Part shown: piece after piece, positions 51,676 through 59,872 of the stretch
Layout of the letters: each line of letters starts with the position of its first letter
How positions within the stretch are numbered: position 1 is the stretch's first letter
From: Cryptosporangium sp044454545
GTDB lineage: Bacteria; Actinomycetota; Actinomycetes; Mycobacteriales; Cryptosporangiaceae
Assembly (NCBI RefSeq): GCF_044454545.1
Contig: NZ_JBITDV010000017.1
Coordinates: 62,001-126,000 of the forward strand
Length of the DNA: 64,000 nt
Reading direction: 5' to 3'
Notes under the pieces: generated by a model
What the model saw: only the letters and a program-made list of their open reading frames with translations
Databases searched by the model: none
Told to the model about the DNA's origin: nothing
Translations under genes and position numbers: made by a program

Positions 51676-54081
51676 TCACTGGCTCCGGCTTGTTAGTGAT
51701 CCCGCAACGAACTGTCGGAGTCGTTCCGCCGCGGGGTCGGTGAGGCCGCCGAGCAGAGCGAGCGCCTCCCGCCACAGCGGCTCGGCCTCGGTTCGGCGAC
51801 CAACCTCGGTGAACGCGGCAGCGAGATCATTCAAGGCGGTCGCGAGGGTCCAGGGTGCGGACACGGTGCGGAGGATGAGCACCGCGCCGCGATAGAAGTC
51901 GATGGCTTCTTCTCGGCGGTCCAGGCGCTGGTAGACGCGGCCGGTGCCACTCAGCGCAAGGGCTTCGCGGACCCGGTCATTGAGGCGGCGCTGGATGCTA
52001 CTCGCGCGTTGGTAGGACACCAGGGCATCGGCGGTGTCGCCGGTGGCGAGTTGGGCGGCGCCGAGGTCGAGCAGCCAAAATCCTTCCCACATGCGGTTCT
52101 CGTTCTGGACCGCGAGGTCCACGGCGGCCCGGGCGTAGCGCACCGCATCCGGAATGTTGGCCTCGTGGAGGCTAATTCGGCTGAGGAGGCGCAATGAGTT
52201 ACCCTCGCCCTCGGCGCTGTCCTCGGCGCGGAACTGAGTGACCGCTTGCCCGATCAGGTCAGTGGCGCGCCCGAGCTCTCCGAGCTCTACGAGAGTGCCG
52301 GCGAGGTTCATTTGGGCGAACGCCTGCCAGGAGTTGTCTCCGAGCTCGCCAAAGAGCTCGGCGCTCCGGGCGAAGTCGTTGGCTGCGTCGACGAGCCGGC
52401 GGCCGCGGAGCCTGGTCAGGCCGAGCGCGTTGAGCGAGACGGCTTCGCCTAGCTGATCGCCGAGGTGGCGCCGAATATCCAGGGCGGCGGTGTGGTGGTC
52501 GATTGCTTCGTCGAGTTGTTGGGTCGCAACGCAGGCCATGCCCAGGCTGTCGTGCATTTCGGCCACGCCGCGCTGGTCGTTGATGGCTCGGGCTGCGTCC
52601 AGACCGGCGCGTGCGCTTGCAAACCAGGAGTCGAAGAGGTTGAGGCGCATGTAGAAGCGGCGCGTAAGGGCCGCGAGCTGCCACGCGAGTTCCTGTAGGC
52701 CGGGCTCGCCTGCTGCCGCTTGGACGGCGGCGAGAAGGTTGTCTTGTTCGGTGTCCATCCAGAGGGCAGCCGGGCGTTCGGCCTCGAAAATTGGCCTTGA
52801 TGTCTGAGAGGTGGGCGGGGGAAGCGGAATGGCGAGATCAAGTGTTCCGATGCGTTCCTCGGCCGCGTTCGCGGCGTGTGCGTACCAGGAGACGACCCGG
52901 CGGAGGGCCGCGGTCCGGTCGGGCACATCATCCTCACGGGCTTGGTAGATGGCGAAAGCGCGCAGGAGGTCGTGGAACTGGAACCGGTCTGCGGCGATTT
53001 GGTTGATCAAGTGAGCGCCGGCGAGCACATCCAACAGATGCCGCGTCGTGGCGAGCGTTTCTCCGGAAAGCGCGGCGACCGCGGGCGCGCTGAATTGTGG
53101 TCCCGGATGCAGACCCAAGAGCAGGAAGAGCCGCGCGGCAGGTTCAGGGAGCGCGCGATAGGACCATGCAAACACGCTTCGGACGGCGTCGGACTCCTCG
53201 TCGTCTTCTGCAGTTAGCGCATCCCAGACTGCGTGTTCGTCGCGTAGGTCACGGATGAGATCGGCGATCGGCGTTCGCGGCCGGCTGGCTGCTCGCTCGG
53301 CGGCGACCCGCAGGGCCAGCGGTAGCCGCGCGCACAATCTGGCCAACTCCGTGATCTGTTCCCGATCTTCGTAGGGGCGATAGGCGCTGGTGAGGTTGCG
53401 CAGCAGGGCGACGGCGTCGTTCTCAGGTAGGACATCGAGGGTGATGCGCTGCGCCCCGTCGCGGACGGCCAGCCCGGATAGCCGACTGCGGCTGGTGACG
53501 ATGACGAGGCAGTGCGCGGTCCCTGGTAGTAGTGGGCGGACCTGCCGAACGGTGGCGACGTTATCCAACAGGATGAGTACGCGCCGCTCGGCCAGCCGTG
53601 ATCGGTAGAGCGCTGCGCGGTCCTCCATGTCGGTGGGGATCGCCGTCGGCGCGACGTCAAGAGCACGCAAGAATCGATCGAGTGCCGCAGCGGCGGTGAC
53701 CGGTGCGCCTGGGTCGTAGCCACGCATGTTCAGGCAGAGCTGGCCGTCGACGAAGCGATGGGCGACTCGGTGCGCCCAGTGGGTCGCCAGGGCGGTCTTT
53801 CCGACGCCGGCGGTGCCGGAGAGGACGTAGACCCCAGTCCGAGGAAGCTCGTCCGCGTCACCGGCCCAGAGGGCATCGAGGACGTTCAGTTCGTGGTGTC
53901 GGTTGACGAACTCACGGACGTCGGCGGGGAGCTGGCGCGGTGTCCCGGCGGATGGTGCCATCGGTCCGTGGAAATGGACTCCGCCGTGCACGTCGCGTGC
54001 CTGGACGACGTCTCCGGCCGACCCGGACACGGTCGAATTGGTGGAGTCATCTGATTCGTGTGGTCGATCTCGTCCCGGCAT
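51676..54081 (-). CDS. NLR-like NB-ARC/TPR STAND protein with N-terminal amyloid-like motif
   Basis: 801 residues from ATG 54081. Residues 15-38 (NSTVSGSAGDVVQARDVHGG and VHFH) form a short G/V-rich motif. Then follow the NB-ARC ATPase: Walker A LSGTAGVGKTALATHW (87-102), Walker B RVLILLDNVA (about 170), sensor-like VIVTSRSRLSGL, GLPL-like ARLPLALRVAAE and MHD-like region FQFHDLLRAFA. Six or seven TPRs fill the C-terminus. This is the layout of bacterial NLR-like proteins: sensor TPRs, a nucleotide switch and an N-terminal signalling motif. There is no enzymatic effector domain, so the effect must be passed to another protein, and the same motif occurs in the membrane protein at 55046. Last gene of an operon with DUF6879. 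Confidence 0.9.
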   Translation of the reverse strand: MPGRDRPHESDDSTNSTVSGSAGDVVQARDVHGGVHFHGPMAPSAGTPRQLPADVREFVNRHHELNVLDALWAGDADELPRTGVYVLSGTAGVGKTALATHWAHRVAHRFVDGQLCLNMRGYDPGAPVTAAAALDRFLRALDVAPTAIPTDMEDRAALYRSRLAERRVLILLDNVATVRQVRPLLPGTAHCLVIVTSRSRLSGLAVRDGAQRITLDVLPENDAVALLRNLTSAYRPYEDREQITELARLCARLPLALRVAAERAASRPRTPIADLIRDLRDEHAVWDALTAEDDEESDAVRSVFAWSYRALPEPAARLFLLLGLHPGPQFSAPAVAALSGETLATTRHLLDVLAGAHLINQIAADRFQFHDLLRAFAIYQAREDDVPDRTAALRRVVSWYAHAANAAEERIGTLDLAIPLPPPTSQTSRPIFEAERPAALWMDTEQDNLLAAVQAAAGEPGLQELAWQLAALTRRFYMRLNLFDSWFASARAGLDAARAINDQRGVAEMHDSLGMACVATQQLDEAIDHHTAALDIRRHLGDQLGEAVSLNALGLTRLRGRRLVDAANDFARSAELFGELGDNSWQAFAQMNLAGTLVELGELGRATDLIGQAVTQFRAEDSAEGEGNSLRLLSRISLHEANIPDAVRYARAAVDLAVQNENRMWEGFWLLDLGAAQLATGDTADALVSYQRASSIQRRLNDRVREALALSGTGRVYQRLDRREEAIDFYRGAVLILRTVSAPWTLATALNDLAAAFTEVGRRTEAEPLWREALALLGGLTDPAAERLRQFVAGSLTSRSQ

Positions 54082-54096
54082 GAGATCTCGCCTGCG

Positions 54097-54696
54097 CTAT
54101 CCGACCGGTGGTGGCAGCGGAGCGACCTCGCGTTCGAAGAACGTCCGAACGTCCTCGCCGGCGGCGAACATACGGTGAAGCGACCGACGACAGGCGGCCG
54201 TCAGCTCCTGATCGATGTAGCGCACTGCGCCGGCGGCGATGCCGTCGTCGTCATAGAGGACCTCGTAGGTGACGTCTGCGCCGAGGAGCACCAGCTCTGG
54301 GAGCGGTTCGAATGGTTGCGCGATCTCGGGTCCGACCACGCGAACTTGGTCGGCTGACTCGGCCACCAACCGCAGCAGATGCAGTTCCCAGTACAGGTAG
54401 GGCGTCAAAGGTAGATCGACGACCCGGATGCGGAACGCCCCGAGCTTCTCTTCGGCCATGCGGCGGCCTTCGGCCTCCAGATCGTGGCGCTGTTCCTCGA
54501 TGAGACGCAGCGAGGTTGGCCAGTTCCCGGCGTTGAAGGCGCGCCAGCTCTCGTCGCGTGGTTCTTGGAAGGTCTGGCGGCGTTCGACTTTCCAGAAGCC
54601 AGCGGGGCCGGCCTTCCAGAACCGGTCGCCGAAGTCTGCGCGGTACTCCGCGCTAGTGAGGTGGGTGCCGCCAGCTTGGTCGAGCAGTTCACGCAT
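54097..54696 (-). CDS. DUF6879 protein
   Basis: 199 residues from ATG 54696, overlapping the previous gene by 8 bases. FWKVERRQTFQEPRDESWRA, SLRLIEEQRHDLEAEGRRMA and DLPLTPYLYWELHLLRLVAE are the DUF6879 pattern, and the full length is present. Function unknown. DUF6879 genes are common next to XRE/DUF397 and small hypothetical genes in actinobacteria. Here it lies 15 bases before the NLR-like gene, so it should be co-expressed with it and may be part of the signalling system (inference). Confidence 0.8.
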   Translation of the reverse strand: MRELLDQAGGTHLTSAEYRADFGDRFWKAGPAGFWKVERRQTFQEPRDESWRAFNAGNWPTSLRLIEEQRHDLEAEGRRMAEEKLGAFRIRVVDLPLTPYLYWELHLLRLVAESADQVRVVGPEIAQPFEPLPELVLLGADVTYEVLYDDDGIAAGAVRYIDQELTAACRRSLHRMFAAGEDVRTFFEREVAPLPPPVG

Positions 54697-54958
54697 CCGG
54701 CAGATCCGCCTTGGCGGCCACGATCGTGGAGCGCGGGATGACGACGAGGCGCTCGCCCGCCCCGATCCGCAGCCCAGGCGGGAGGCGTTCGCTGTAAGCC
54801 TGCGTCAGATCGTGCCCGACGACAGCGACATCACCGTTGTCCAGCTCCCAGATGTCAGGGCATTCGGTCCGGCCACCGGTATTGCCTAGCTCCTCGGGAG
54901 ACTTCCCGAGACGTCGGACGAGTTCAGCGGACTCGTCCGGTTTCCAGGCTCGGTTCAC
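54689..54958 (-). CDS. Small DUF6879-associated protein
   Basis: 89 residues. MNRAWKPDESAELVRRLGKS, PDIWELDNGDVAVVGHDLTQ and a beta-rich C-terminus RLVVIPRSTIVAAKADLP. I do not know a name, but small proteins with this LDxGDVAVVG pattern are often encoded directly before DUF6879 genes in actinobacteria. Overlaps the DUF6879 gene by 8 bases. First gene of the three-gene minus-strand operon; the 87-base gap to the divergent membrane-protein gene should hold both promoters. Confidence 0.7.
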   Translation of the reverse strand: MNRAWKPDESAELVRRLGKSPEELGNTGGRTECPDIWELDNGDVAVVGHDLTQAYSERLPPGLRIGAGERLVVIPRSTIVAAKADLPDA

Positions 54959-55045
54959 GACAACTCCTCAAGCGCTGTGAGCTCAGGGTAATCGGATCGT
55001 ACCGACTGGTGACGAGGCGCGGCCGCTGAAGCGCATCATGAGCAG

Positions 55046-55348
55046 ATGACTGCTCGGCGCGTGGCCCTGATCTGCACCGGTGTGGCCGTCGTGATGGTAG
55101 CTACGCCTTTTGTCTTTCTCGGATCGACGCGGGCCGTAGCTATCACCGCGCTGATTTCGGCGGTGGCAGGGGTTGCGGCCGTTGGTATCGCGGTGTGGGC
55201 GGCGCTGCGGCAACCAACGGCCGACGAAGCTAGCCCGTCCCGAACGAGCCTTGGGGAGATGTCGAACCGGATTTCGGGAACCGTGCACGGCGATGCGGTT
55301 CAGGCTCGCGACATTGACGGGGACGTTCGCTTCGATCGACCGGGCTGA
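55046..55348 (+). CDS. Two-helix membrane protein with C-terminal amyloid-like motif
   Basis: 100 residues from ATG 55046. Two transmembrane helices (about 7-26 and 30-53) are followed by a cytoplasmic linker (RQPTADEASPSRTSLGE) and a C-terminal motif (73-97, SNRISGTVHGDAVQARDIDG and DVRF). This motif matches residues 15-38 of the NLR-like protein position by position: SG[ST]xxGDxVQARD[VI]xG[GD]VxF. The gene is divergent from that operon. A small membrane protein with a motif matching an NLR's N-terminus fits a signalling effector that becomes active at the membrane when the motif is templated (inference). No homologue is recognised. Confidence 0.7.
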   Translation: MTARRVALICTGVAVVMVATPFVFLGSTRAVAITALISAVAGVAAVGIAVWAALRQPTADEASPSRTSLGEMSNRISGTVHGDAVQARDIDGDVRFDRPG

Positions 55349-55651
55349 ATGCAGGCCGCGTCGCATTCTAGAGAGACGCGGGAGGCGCTCGCTCGCCTTC
55401 GGCAGCGGAACTCCGGGTTTCGAAGAGCGCTGACAGCGGCGCGGGTTGTGCGCAGCCCGCTTTGGGTGCTGGCTGCCGTCGAGGAGCGCCGAGCTGAGTC
55501 CTGCGCTGCACGCTCAATGGAGGCCGGCGATCGCTGGAGTACCTCGCTTCACTCACCAGCCGGTCGTGAACGACCAAAGTCAGCCGTGTTCCCTGATGCA
55601 GTTGCTGCCTATGAGCAGCGTCGCCAGTAGCCGTGCACGTAGGTGCCATCC

Positions 55652-56236
55652 TTACGGTAGTAGCCGTTGACGTAGCACGGACCGGCATGAGGATTCGTCA
55701 GTGGTCGACGGGCTGGGTACGGCGGTCGGGGCAGTCGTTGAGCTCGGCGTTGGCGTCGTAGGCAGTATCCGTGTTGGCCGGGGTGTCGGGGCTGGGCCGG
55801 GCGCCCGGACGCCTGAATAGGTGAAGCGCGTGCCAGCGCAGTATCGGCGCACGGTGTTGCCGAGGATCGCTCCGGCGGAGCGGTTCTGGCTGCTGAGGAT
55901 ATAGCGGACGTCAGCTCTAACTACGGCCCTACCCGTGGCGGGTGGGTACTCGTCGCGGTCGTAGCCGGGCCGGGTGGGAATAGTCTTGAGCAGCGCAGCG
56001 CGCCGCTGGGCCGCGCCGCCCGGGCTCCAAACCATCACGCGGGGGTATCCGCGGGCGATGGCGTCGGTCGCATGGGCGATGGTCGCAGAGTGCTTAGCGC
56101 TGGTCAGCGGGATGCTAATAGTGGTGGTGGCCCCCACGCACGCGCTGGTGGAGGCCGCCAGCGCGGCAGGAGGCACGCCCACGAATGCAGTCGCGGTCAT
56201 GACTCCGACGAGTAGGACAGAGACTCTGCGATGCAT
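55652..56236 (-). CDS. Secreted NucA/NucB-type deoxyribonuclease, C-terminal frameshift
   Basis: 194 residues from ATG 56236 with GAGGAG upstream. Signal peptide (1-28, ending ALAAS). The nuclease part shows SAKHSATIAHATDAIARGYP, GYDRDEYPPATGRAVVRADV, the NucB active-site motif region, and SQNRSAGAILGNTVRRYCAG. A Pro/Thr linker follows. The last residues (ESSCRSVLRQRLLP) are out of register: the -1 frame encodes GPCYVNGYYRKDGTYVHGYW and ends at 55609, which is the expected C-terminal repeat module. So the gene has a frameshift near 55690. The nuclease domain is intact and may still work. It would act on extracellular DNA. Confidence 0.8.
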   Translation of the reverse strand: MHRRVSVLLVGVMTATAFVGVPPAALAASTSACVGATTTISIPLTSAKHSATIAHATDAIARGYPRVMVWSPGGAAQRRAALLKTIPTRPGYDRDEYPPATGRAVVRADVRYILSSQNRSAGAILGNTVRRYCAGTRFTYSGVRAPGPAPTPRPTRILPTTPTPSSTTAPTAVPSPSTTDESSCRSVLRQRLLP

Positions 56237-56403
56237 ACCACTCGCTCCTCGTGGGTCACGTCGCGGAGCGCATCGGTAACGGAGGGCGGGGCTTAAGCAT
56301 TTCTGGTCGCCTCGATCCGGACGGCGTCGTTTCACCAGGTTCCCGCTTGAGCTCGCCGCCCTTCGCGGACACGCCGGACAACGCGGAAGCCTAAGGGCTT
56401 GTC

Positions 56404-56814
56404 TCACGTGGTGATTTTGGTGAGGCGGTTGTAGCAGGCCAGTGCGGCGGCCAGGCCGAGGAACGCCAGGAAGTTTACGGGTTTGCGTTCGTAGCGGATG
56501 GTCAACCGGCGTCGGCCGAAGATCCAGGCGATCGCGGATTCCACGATCCACCGGTGCCGGCCCAGACGCTGGCTGGACTCGACACCCTTCCGGGCGATCC
56601 GGACGCCGATTCCCCGGTCGCGGAGGAAACGCCTCAGGTCAGCCGCGTCGTAAGCCTTGTCCGCGTGCAGCTTGCCCGGCCGCCGGCGCCGCGGTCCGCG
56701 GCGGGAGCGAACGGCCGGGATCCCCCGGACCAGCGGCGCGATAGCCTCCCCGTCCCAGGTGTTGGCCGCCGAGACCGCCACCGACAGCGGCAGCCCGGTC
56801 CGTTCGACCAGCAC
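56404..56814 (-). CDS. IS5-family transposase, second frame (ORFB)
   Basis: 136 residues from an internal start; the frame is open back to the slippery tract near 56880 and encodes GLTGPNPVDRGKPGSKLHVL before this start. LHADKAYDAADLRRFLRDRG holds the second Asp, and RWIVESAIAWIFGRRRLTIR the Glu of the DDE triad. RKPVNFLAFLGLAAALACYN ends the protein. Made as part of a fusion with ORFA by -1 frameshifting. Confidence 0.85.
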   Translation of the reverse strand: MLVERTGLPLSVAVSAANTWDGEAIAPLVRGIPAVRSRRGPRRRRPGKLHADKAYDAADLRRFLRDRGIGVRIARKGVESSQRLGRHRWIVESAIAWIFGRRRLTIRYERKPVNFLAFLGLAAALACYNRLTKITT

Positions 56815-56861
56815 GTGCAGTTTGCTACCGGGCTTACCCCGGTCGACCGGGTTCGGGCCGG

Positions 56862-57221
56862 TCAGCCCGCCCCCCTTTTCGCCCGCACCGACGCGGCGTC
56901 CACGATCACCCGCGACCAGTCCAGTTCCCCGGCCGCGCCGAGCCGGTCCAGGACCGCCTCATGCAGCCGCCGCCATAACCCCGCGTCGGTCCACTCCTGG
57001 AACCGGCGATGCGCCGTCGGCACCGTCACCCCGAACTGGCTGGGCAAATGCCGCCACGCGCAGCCAGCCGTCAGGACATACACCACGGCAGTGAACACCG
57101 CCCGATCCGACACCCGCCGCGATCCACCGCCCTGCGGCCGAACCGCCACCGGCGGGATCAACGGCGCGACGATCTCCCACAACTCATCCGGCACCAACCG
57201 CAGCGCTAACCGATCCTCCAC
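56862..57221 (-). CDS. IS5-family transposase, first frame (ORFA)
   Basis: 119 residues. PDELWEIVAPLIPPV, AGCAWRHLPSQFGVTVPTAH and the first catalytic Asp in SRVIVDAASVRAKRG. It ends just after a tract AAAAGGGGGG where a -1 shift continues in the second frame. In IS5/IS427 elements this gives the full-length transposase. DNA transposition enzyme of the DDE type. Confidence 0.85.
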   Translation of the reverse strand: MEDRLALRLVPDELWEIVAPLIPPVAVRPQGGGSRRVSDRAVFTAVVYVLTAGCAWRHLPSQFGVTVPTAHRRFQEWTDAGLWRRLHEAVLDRLGAAGELDWSRVIVDAASVRAKRGAG

Positions 57222-57453
57222 AGAGGAACATCAATACCAGAGGTCACGGCACCACCAGGTGAGACACGCCCTAAGGGCGACCGCCCCAGTCCCGAGGGCG
57301 TGCGTTATGGCGGGATGTCCTAATAATGTCAAGACGCTTCGAATCCGCCAACGGCATACGTCGAGGGTTATACGCCGGCCGTTAGGCCACATACCGTCTC
57401 AGCCCTCGGTGATGACAATTTCCCTCAGCAACGTGGAAAGCGCGGAGGACCTC

Positions 57454-57729
57454 ATGAGCAAAGCCGTGTGGACCGAGGAGGCCGTGCGGGCGCTCGGGAT
57501 GACTACCAACTTGGAGACGGCAGCGTCGATCTTGGCCATCGGGCGGTCTCATGCGTATGCGTTGGCGAAGAACAACGAATTCCCGATCCGGATCCGCCGA
57601 CTCGGTAGGCGCTCGTTGATCTCAGTTCCCGAACTGCTCCGATACCTCGGCGTCGACAGCGGCGCCGGGCCGGGTGCGGACCCGCACCTGCCTAAGGGCT
57701 GCCTCGTAACTCGGTTCGGTCGGCGGTGA
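57454..57729 (+). CDS. Excisionase-like helix-turn-helix protein
   Basis: 91 residues from ATG 57454 with GGAGG upstream. TTNLETAASILAIGRSHAYA, LAKNNEFPIRIRRLGRRSLI, SVPELLRYLGV is the MerR/excisionase type winged HTH normally encoded next to actinobacterial integrases. Likely the element's Xis (directionality factor). It lies about 5 kb from the integrase, separated by the dead transposase and cargo genes, which seem inserted between them. Confidence 0.8.
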   Translation: MSKAVWTEEAVRALGMTTNLETAASILAIGRSHAYALAKNNEFPIRIRRLGRRSLISVPELLRYLGVDSGAGPGADPHLPKGCLVTRFGRR

Positions 57730-57745
57730 CCGGCCTGGTCTGGGG

Positions 57746-58534
57746 TCAGACGGTCGCGGCGAGGTTGTGCATGAACGCGATCCCGCGGACGGCGTGTGCC
57801 ACGCCGCCGCCGCAGCGGCGGCAGTCGCGCAGGATCGTCCAGTTCGGGCTCGGACGTGGCGGTGGGACCGATTGTGGTCTTCTTTCCAGTCCGGCAGCGG
57901 GCTCGTGCCTCGGCTGCGGCGGTGCGGGATGACCACACCGGCGCACCGGGGCCCGCGGTAGGCGCCGTCAGCGATCACGGTCGCTCCGCGGGTCGCCGAC
58001 GCCGCGCCGGAGTCCTCGTAGGCGGTGCAGTCGTTGCGGTTGCCTGCCACCGGGTCACCGACGGCGACCACCAGTCGGGTGTCGGCCTCGATGACGACCT
58101 GCACGTTCACCGAGTACCGGTAATTCTTCGACCGGGCGGTGAGATCCTGGTCGCGGACCGGAACAAGGGTGCCGTCGACGATCAGGACACGGTCAGGTGT
58201 GTGCCGGCGATCGACGGGGGAGCGTGAGTAACGGCGCGAGCCGGTCGATGATCCGATGCACGGCTGCCTGTTTGATCCCGAACAGCGGCGCGGCCTGCCG
58301 CATCGTCAAATTGGTGCGGTAGTAGACCGCGACCAGCAGAACCCGGTCGGCCGGCGGTAGACACCACGGCCGGCCGGGCCGGCCGTCCGCGACCTCGGAG
58401 CCGCCCCGGCGGGCCACCGTCGCGACCAGACGCCGGAACTGACGGTCGGACAGCGGCAGGCAGGGACGAAGGGCGCGGGCTCGACGACAACCGTCCGCCC
58501 AACCCGTGAGGGCGCGACGCGGGGAGCGGCCCAC
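57746..58534 (-). pseudogene. Dead IS5-family transposase (DDE_4 type)
   Basis: N-terminal part PPADRVLLVAVYYRTNLTMR..IKQAAVHRIIDRLAPLLTL in one frame; after a lost base in a C tract, PDRVLIVDGTLVPVRDQDLT..YRYSVNVQVVIEADTRLVVA, VGDPVAGNRNDCTAYEDSGA and IADGAYRGPRCAGVVIPHRR in a second frame; then WTILRDCRRCGGGVAHAVRG in a third. The segment that should hold the catalytic Glu (VEHVFARMK-like) is deleted. At least two frameshifts plus a deletion: not functional. Confidence 0.8.
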
Positions 58535-58570
58535 GCTGTGCGCCCTGTACTCGGACCGTAGCTCTGGGGG

Positions 58571-59068
58571 TCAGGTGTCGTTCTCCGCGGACCAATCGGC
58601 TGCTTCCTCGATCTTTAGAGATGCGCGCAGATCCCAGCCCAGGCCAGCGCGCTCAAACTTGTCGCGGACGCGGTTGATGTAGAGCTGGGCTGTGCCGGTC
58701 CTGACGTTGAGCCGCCGGGCGATCGCTGCGATCGACAGTCCGTATCGGTAGAAACGCAGGGCTTCGCGTTCTTGCCCAGTAAGTCGCAGCGGATGGACTT
58801 CGGTTGAAGCTTCTTGATCTGCGATCTCGCTAATCGAATGCGCCGGAGTCGTGTCGAGGGCCTCTCCGACTATCTCGGTGAGGCCAGCGTCCAGGTCAAG
58901 GAGTGGTTGCGCGGTGTCGGTCGTGGTCTGGTGGGTTGCGACGATATGCACCGCGGTGAGGCCGGCGTCGAGGTCGGTGAGGCCGACGATGGATTCGAGT
59001 TGGTCGCGGTGGGCTCGTTCCAGCAGGGCGTGGAGTTCTGTGTCAGAGGTGGTGTAGTCGCGGGTCAC
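58571..59068 (-). CDS. LuxR-type HTH protein coupled to the ECF sigma gene
   Basis: 165 residues from GTG 59068, overlapping the sigma stop (GTGA) with AGGAG upstream. The C-terminal part PLRLTGQEREALRFYRYGLS, IAAIARRLNVRTGTAQLYIN, RVRDKFERAGLG is a LuxR/sigma-region-4-like HTH. The N-terminus is helical and acidic without a receiver domain. Acts with, or downstream of, the sigma factor; may be an anti-sigma-like partner or a second regulator. Confidence 0.8.
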   Translation of the reverse strand: MTRDYTTSDTELHALLERAHRDQLESIVGLTDLDAGLTAVHIVATHQTTTDTAQPLLDLDAGLTEIVGEALDTTPAHSISEIADQEASTEVHPLRLTGQEREALRFYRYGLSIAAIARRLNVRTGTAQLYINRVRDKFERAGLGWDLRASLKIEEAADWSAENDT

Positions 59069-59652
59069 CGTGGGCGCTCCTGAGGGGAGAGACCCAGATC
59101 CGCGGCGAGCGTGTGGCGGGCCTTGTAGAGGGAGGAGCGGACAGCCGCTGGAGTTGTGCCGAGTTCGCCGGCGATTTCGGTCGGGGTGAAGCCGTCGAGG
59201 CTCCATGCGAGGACTTGCCGCTGGCGGACGGGCAGACGTCGGAGGGCTTGAAGGATGTCCTGGCTGATTTCCCACGCGTCGAGGTCGGCGTCGGGGCGAA
59301 TGACCGCGGCGCGTTCGGGTTCGGCGGTGGGTTGTTCGCGAGACTGTAATTTGCGGAGCCTGGCGCGAAACGCGACTGTGCGTATCCAGGCGGCGGGGTT
59401 GTCGAGTCGGTCCCAGTTTCGGTGGGCGGCGACCATGGCGTCTTGAGCCAGGTCGGCAGCGTCGGCGAGTCGGGCGCCATGCCACAGCAGGAACCGGATG
59501 AGTCGAGGTGTTTCGGCGCGGTAGAAGGCTGCGAATTCGCCGACCGGGGTGCACGGGCGAGCTGCTCGGATGGGTCTGGGCGGCCGACGGCCTGGTGGTA
59601 TCGGGTAGTCAGGGAGCAGATTGCGGGCGTCGGTGCCGGACTGGTCATCCAT
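59065..59652 (-). CDS. ECF-type RNA polymerase sigma factor
   Basis: 195 residues. Region 2: EFAAFYRAETPRLIRFLLWH, DLAQDAMVAAHRNWDRLDNP, AAWIRTVAFRARLRKLQS. Region 4: ALRRLPVRQRQVLAWSLDGF, TPTEIAGELGTTPAAVRSSL, YKARHTLAADLG. All marks of an actinobacterial ECF/SigE-like sigma factor. Overlaps genes on both sides by 4-8 bases, so three genes form one operon. No ordinary anti-sigma (ZAS) gene is seen. Confidence 0.9.
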   Translation of the reverse strand: MDDQSGTDARNLLPDYPIPPGRRPPRPIRAARPCTPVGEFAAFYRAETPRLIRFLLWHGARLADAADLAQDAMVAAHRNWDRLDNPAAWIRTVAFRARLRKLQSREQPTAEPERAAVIRPDADLDAWEISQDILQALRRLPVRQRQVLAWSLDGFTPTEIAGELGTTPAAVRSSLYKARHTLAADLGLSPQERPR

Positions 59653-59872
59653 GGGTGCCGGTCCGGATCGGCGCGCCGCGGTCGGTGACGATGATGATCG
59701 TTGTCGTGTCGGGGAGGCGGAAGAGGGCCGCGTTCGCGACGGTTAGGCGCGGCGCCGTACCAGATGACTCGCGCCGGCGTGAGAGGTGCTGGCGAACGGC
59801 GGTGTAGAGGATCGAAATCCCAGGGCCGGCGACCAGGGCGATCAACGCGTCGGCCGGCATTGACGTGGGCAA
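59645..59872 (-). CDS. Small protein of the ECF operon (one TM)
   Basis: 75 residues from TTG 59872 with GAGGAG 7 bases upstream; ATG 59860 is possible. A hydrophobic N-terminal helix (ADALIALVAGPGISILYTAV), basic RQHLSRRRES, and a short beta-rich tail (TTTIIIVTDRGAPIRTG). No family is known. Could hold the sigma factor at the membrane or act as a signal sensor; inference only. The stop overlaps the sigma start. Confidence 0.6.
   Translation of the reverse strand: MPTSMPADALIALVAGPGISILYTAVRQHLSRRRESSGTAPRLTVANAALFRLPDTTTIIIVTDRGAPIRTGTHG

Larger units (their letters stand above)
56395..57271 (-). mobile_element. IS5-family (IS427-like) insertion sequence, 877 bp
   Basis: Terminal inverted repeats GGGCTTGTCTCACGTGGTG (from 56395) and, inverted at the right end, GGGCGTGTCTCACCTGGTG (ending 57271), match at 17 of 19 positions. 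A target duplication TAA flanks it (56392-56394 and 57272-57274), typical for the IS427 group (TNA targets). It encodes a two-frame transposase joined by probable -1 frameshifting. Intact by appearance and recently inserted. Confidence 0.88.

Noticed and set aside
56237..56551. Upstream extension of the NucA/NucB gene
   Set aside because: Runs into the IS element; the ATG at 56236 has a good ribosome binding site and begins a signal peptide.
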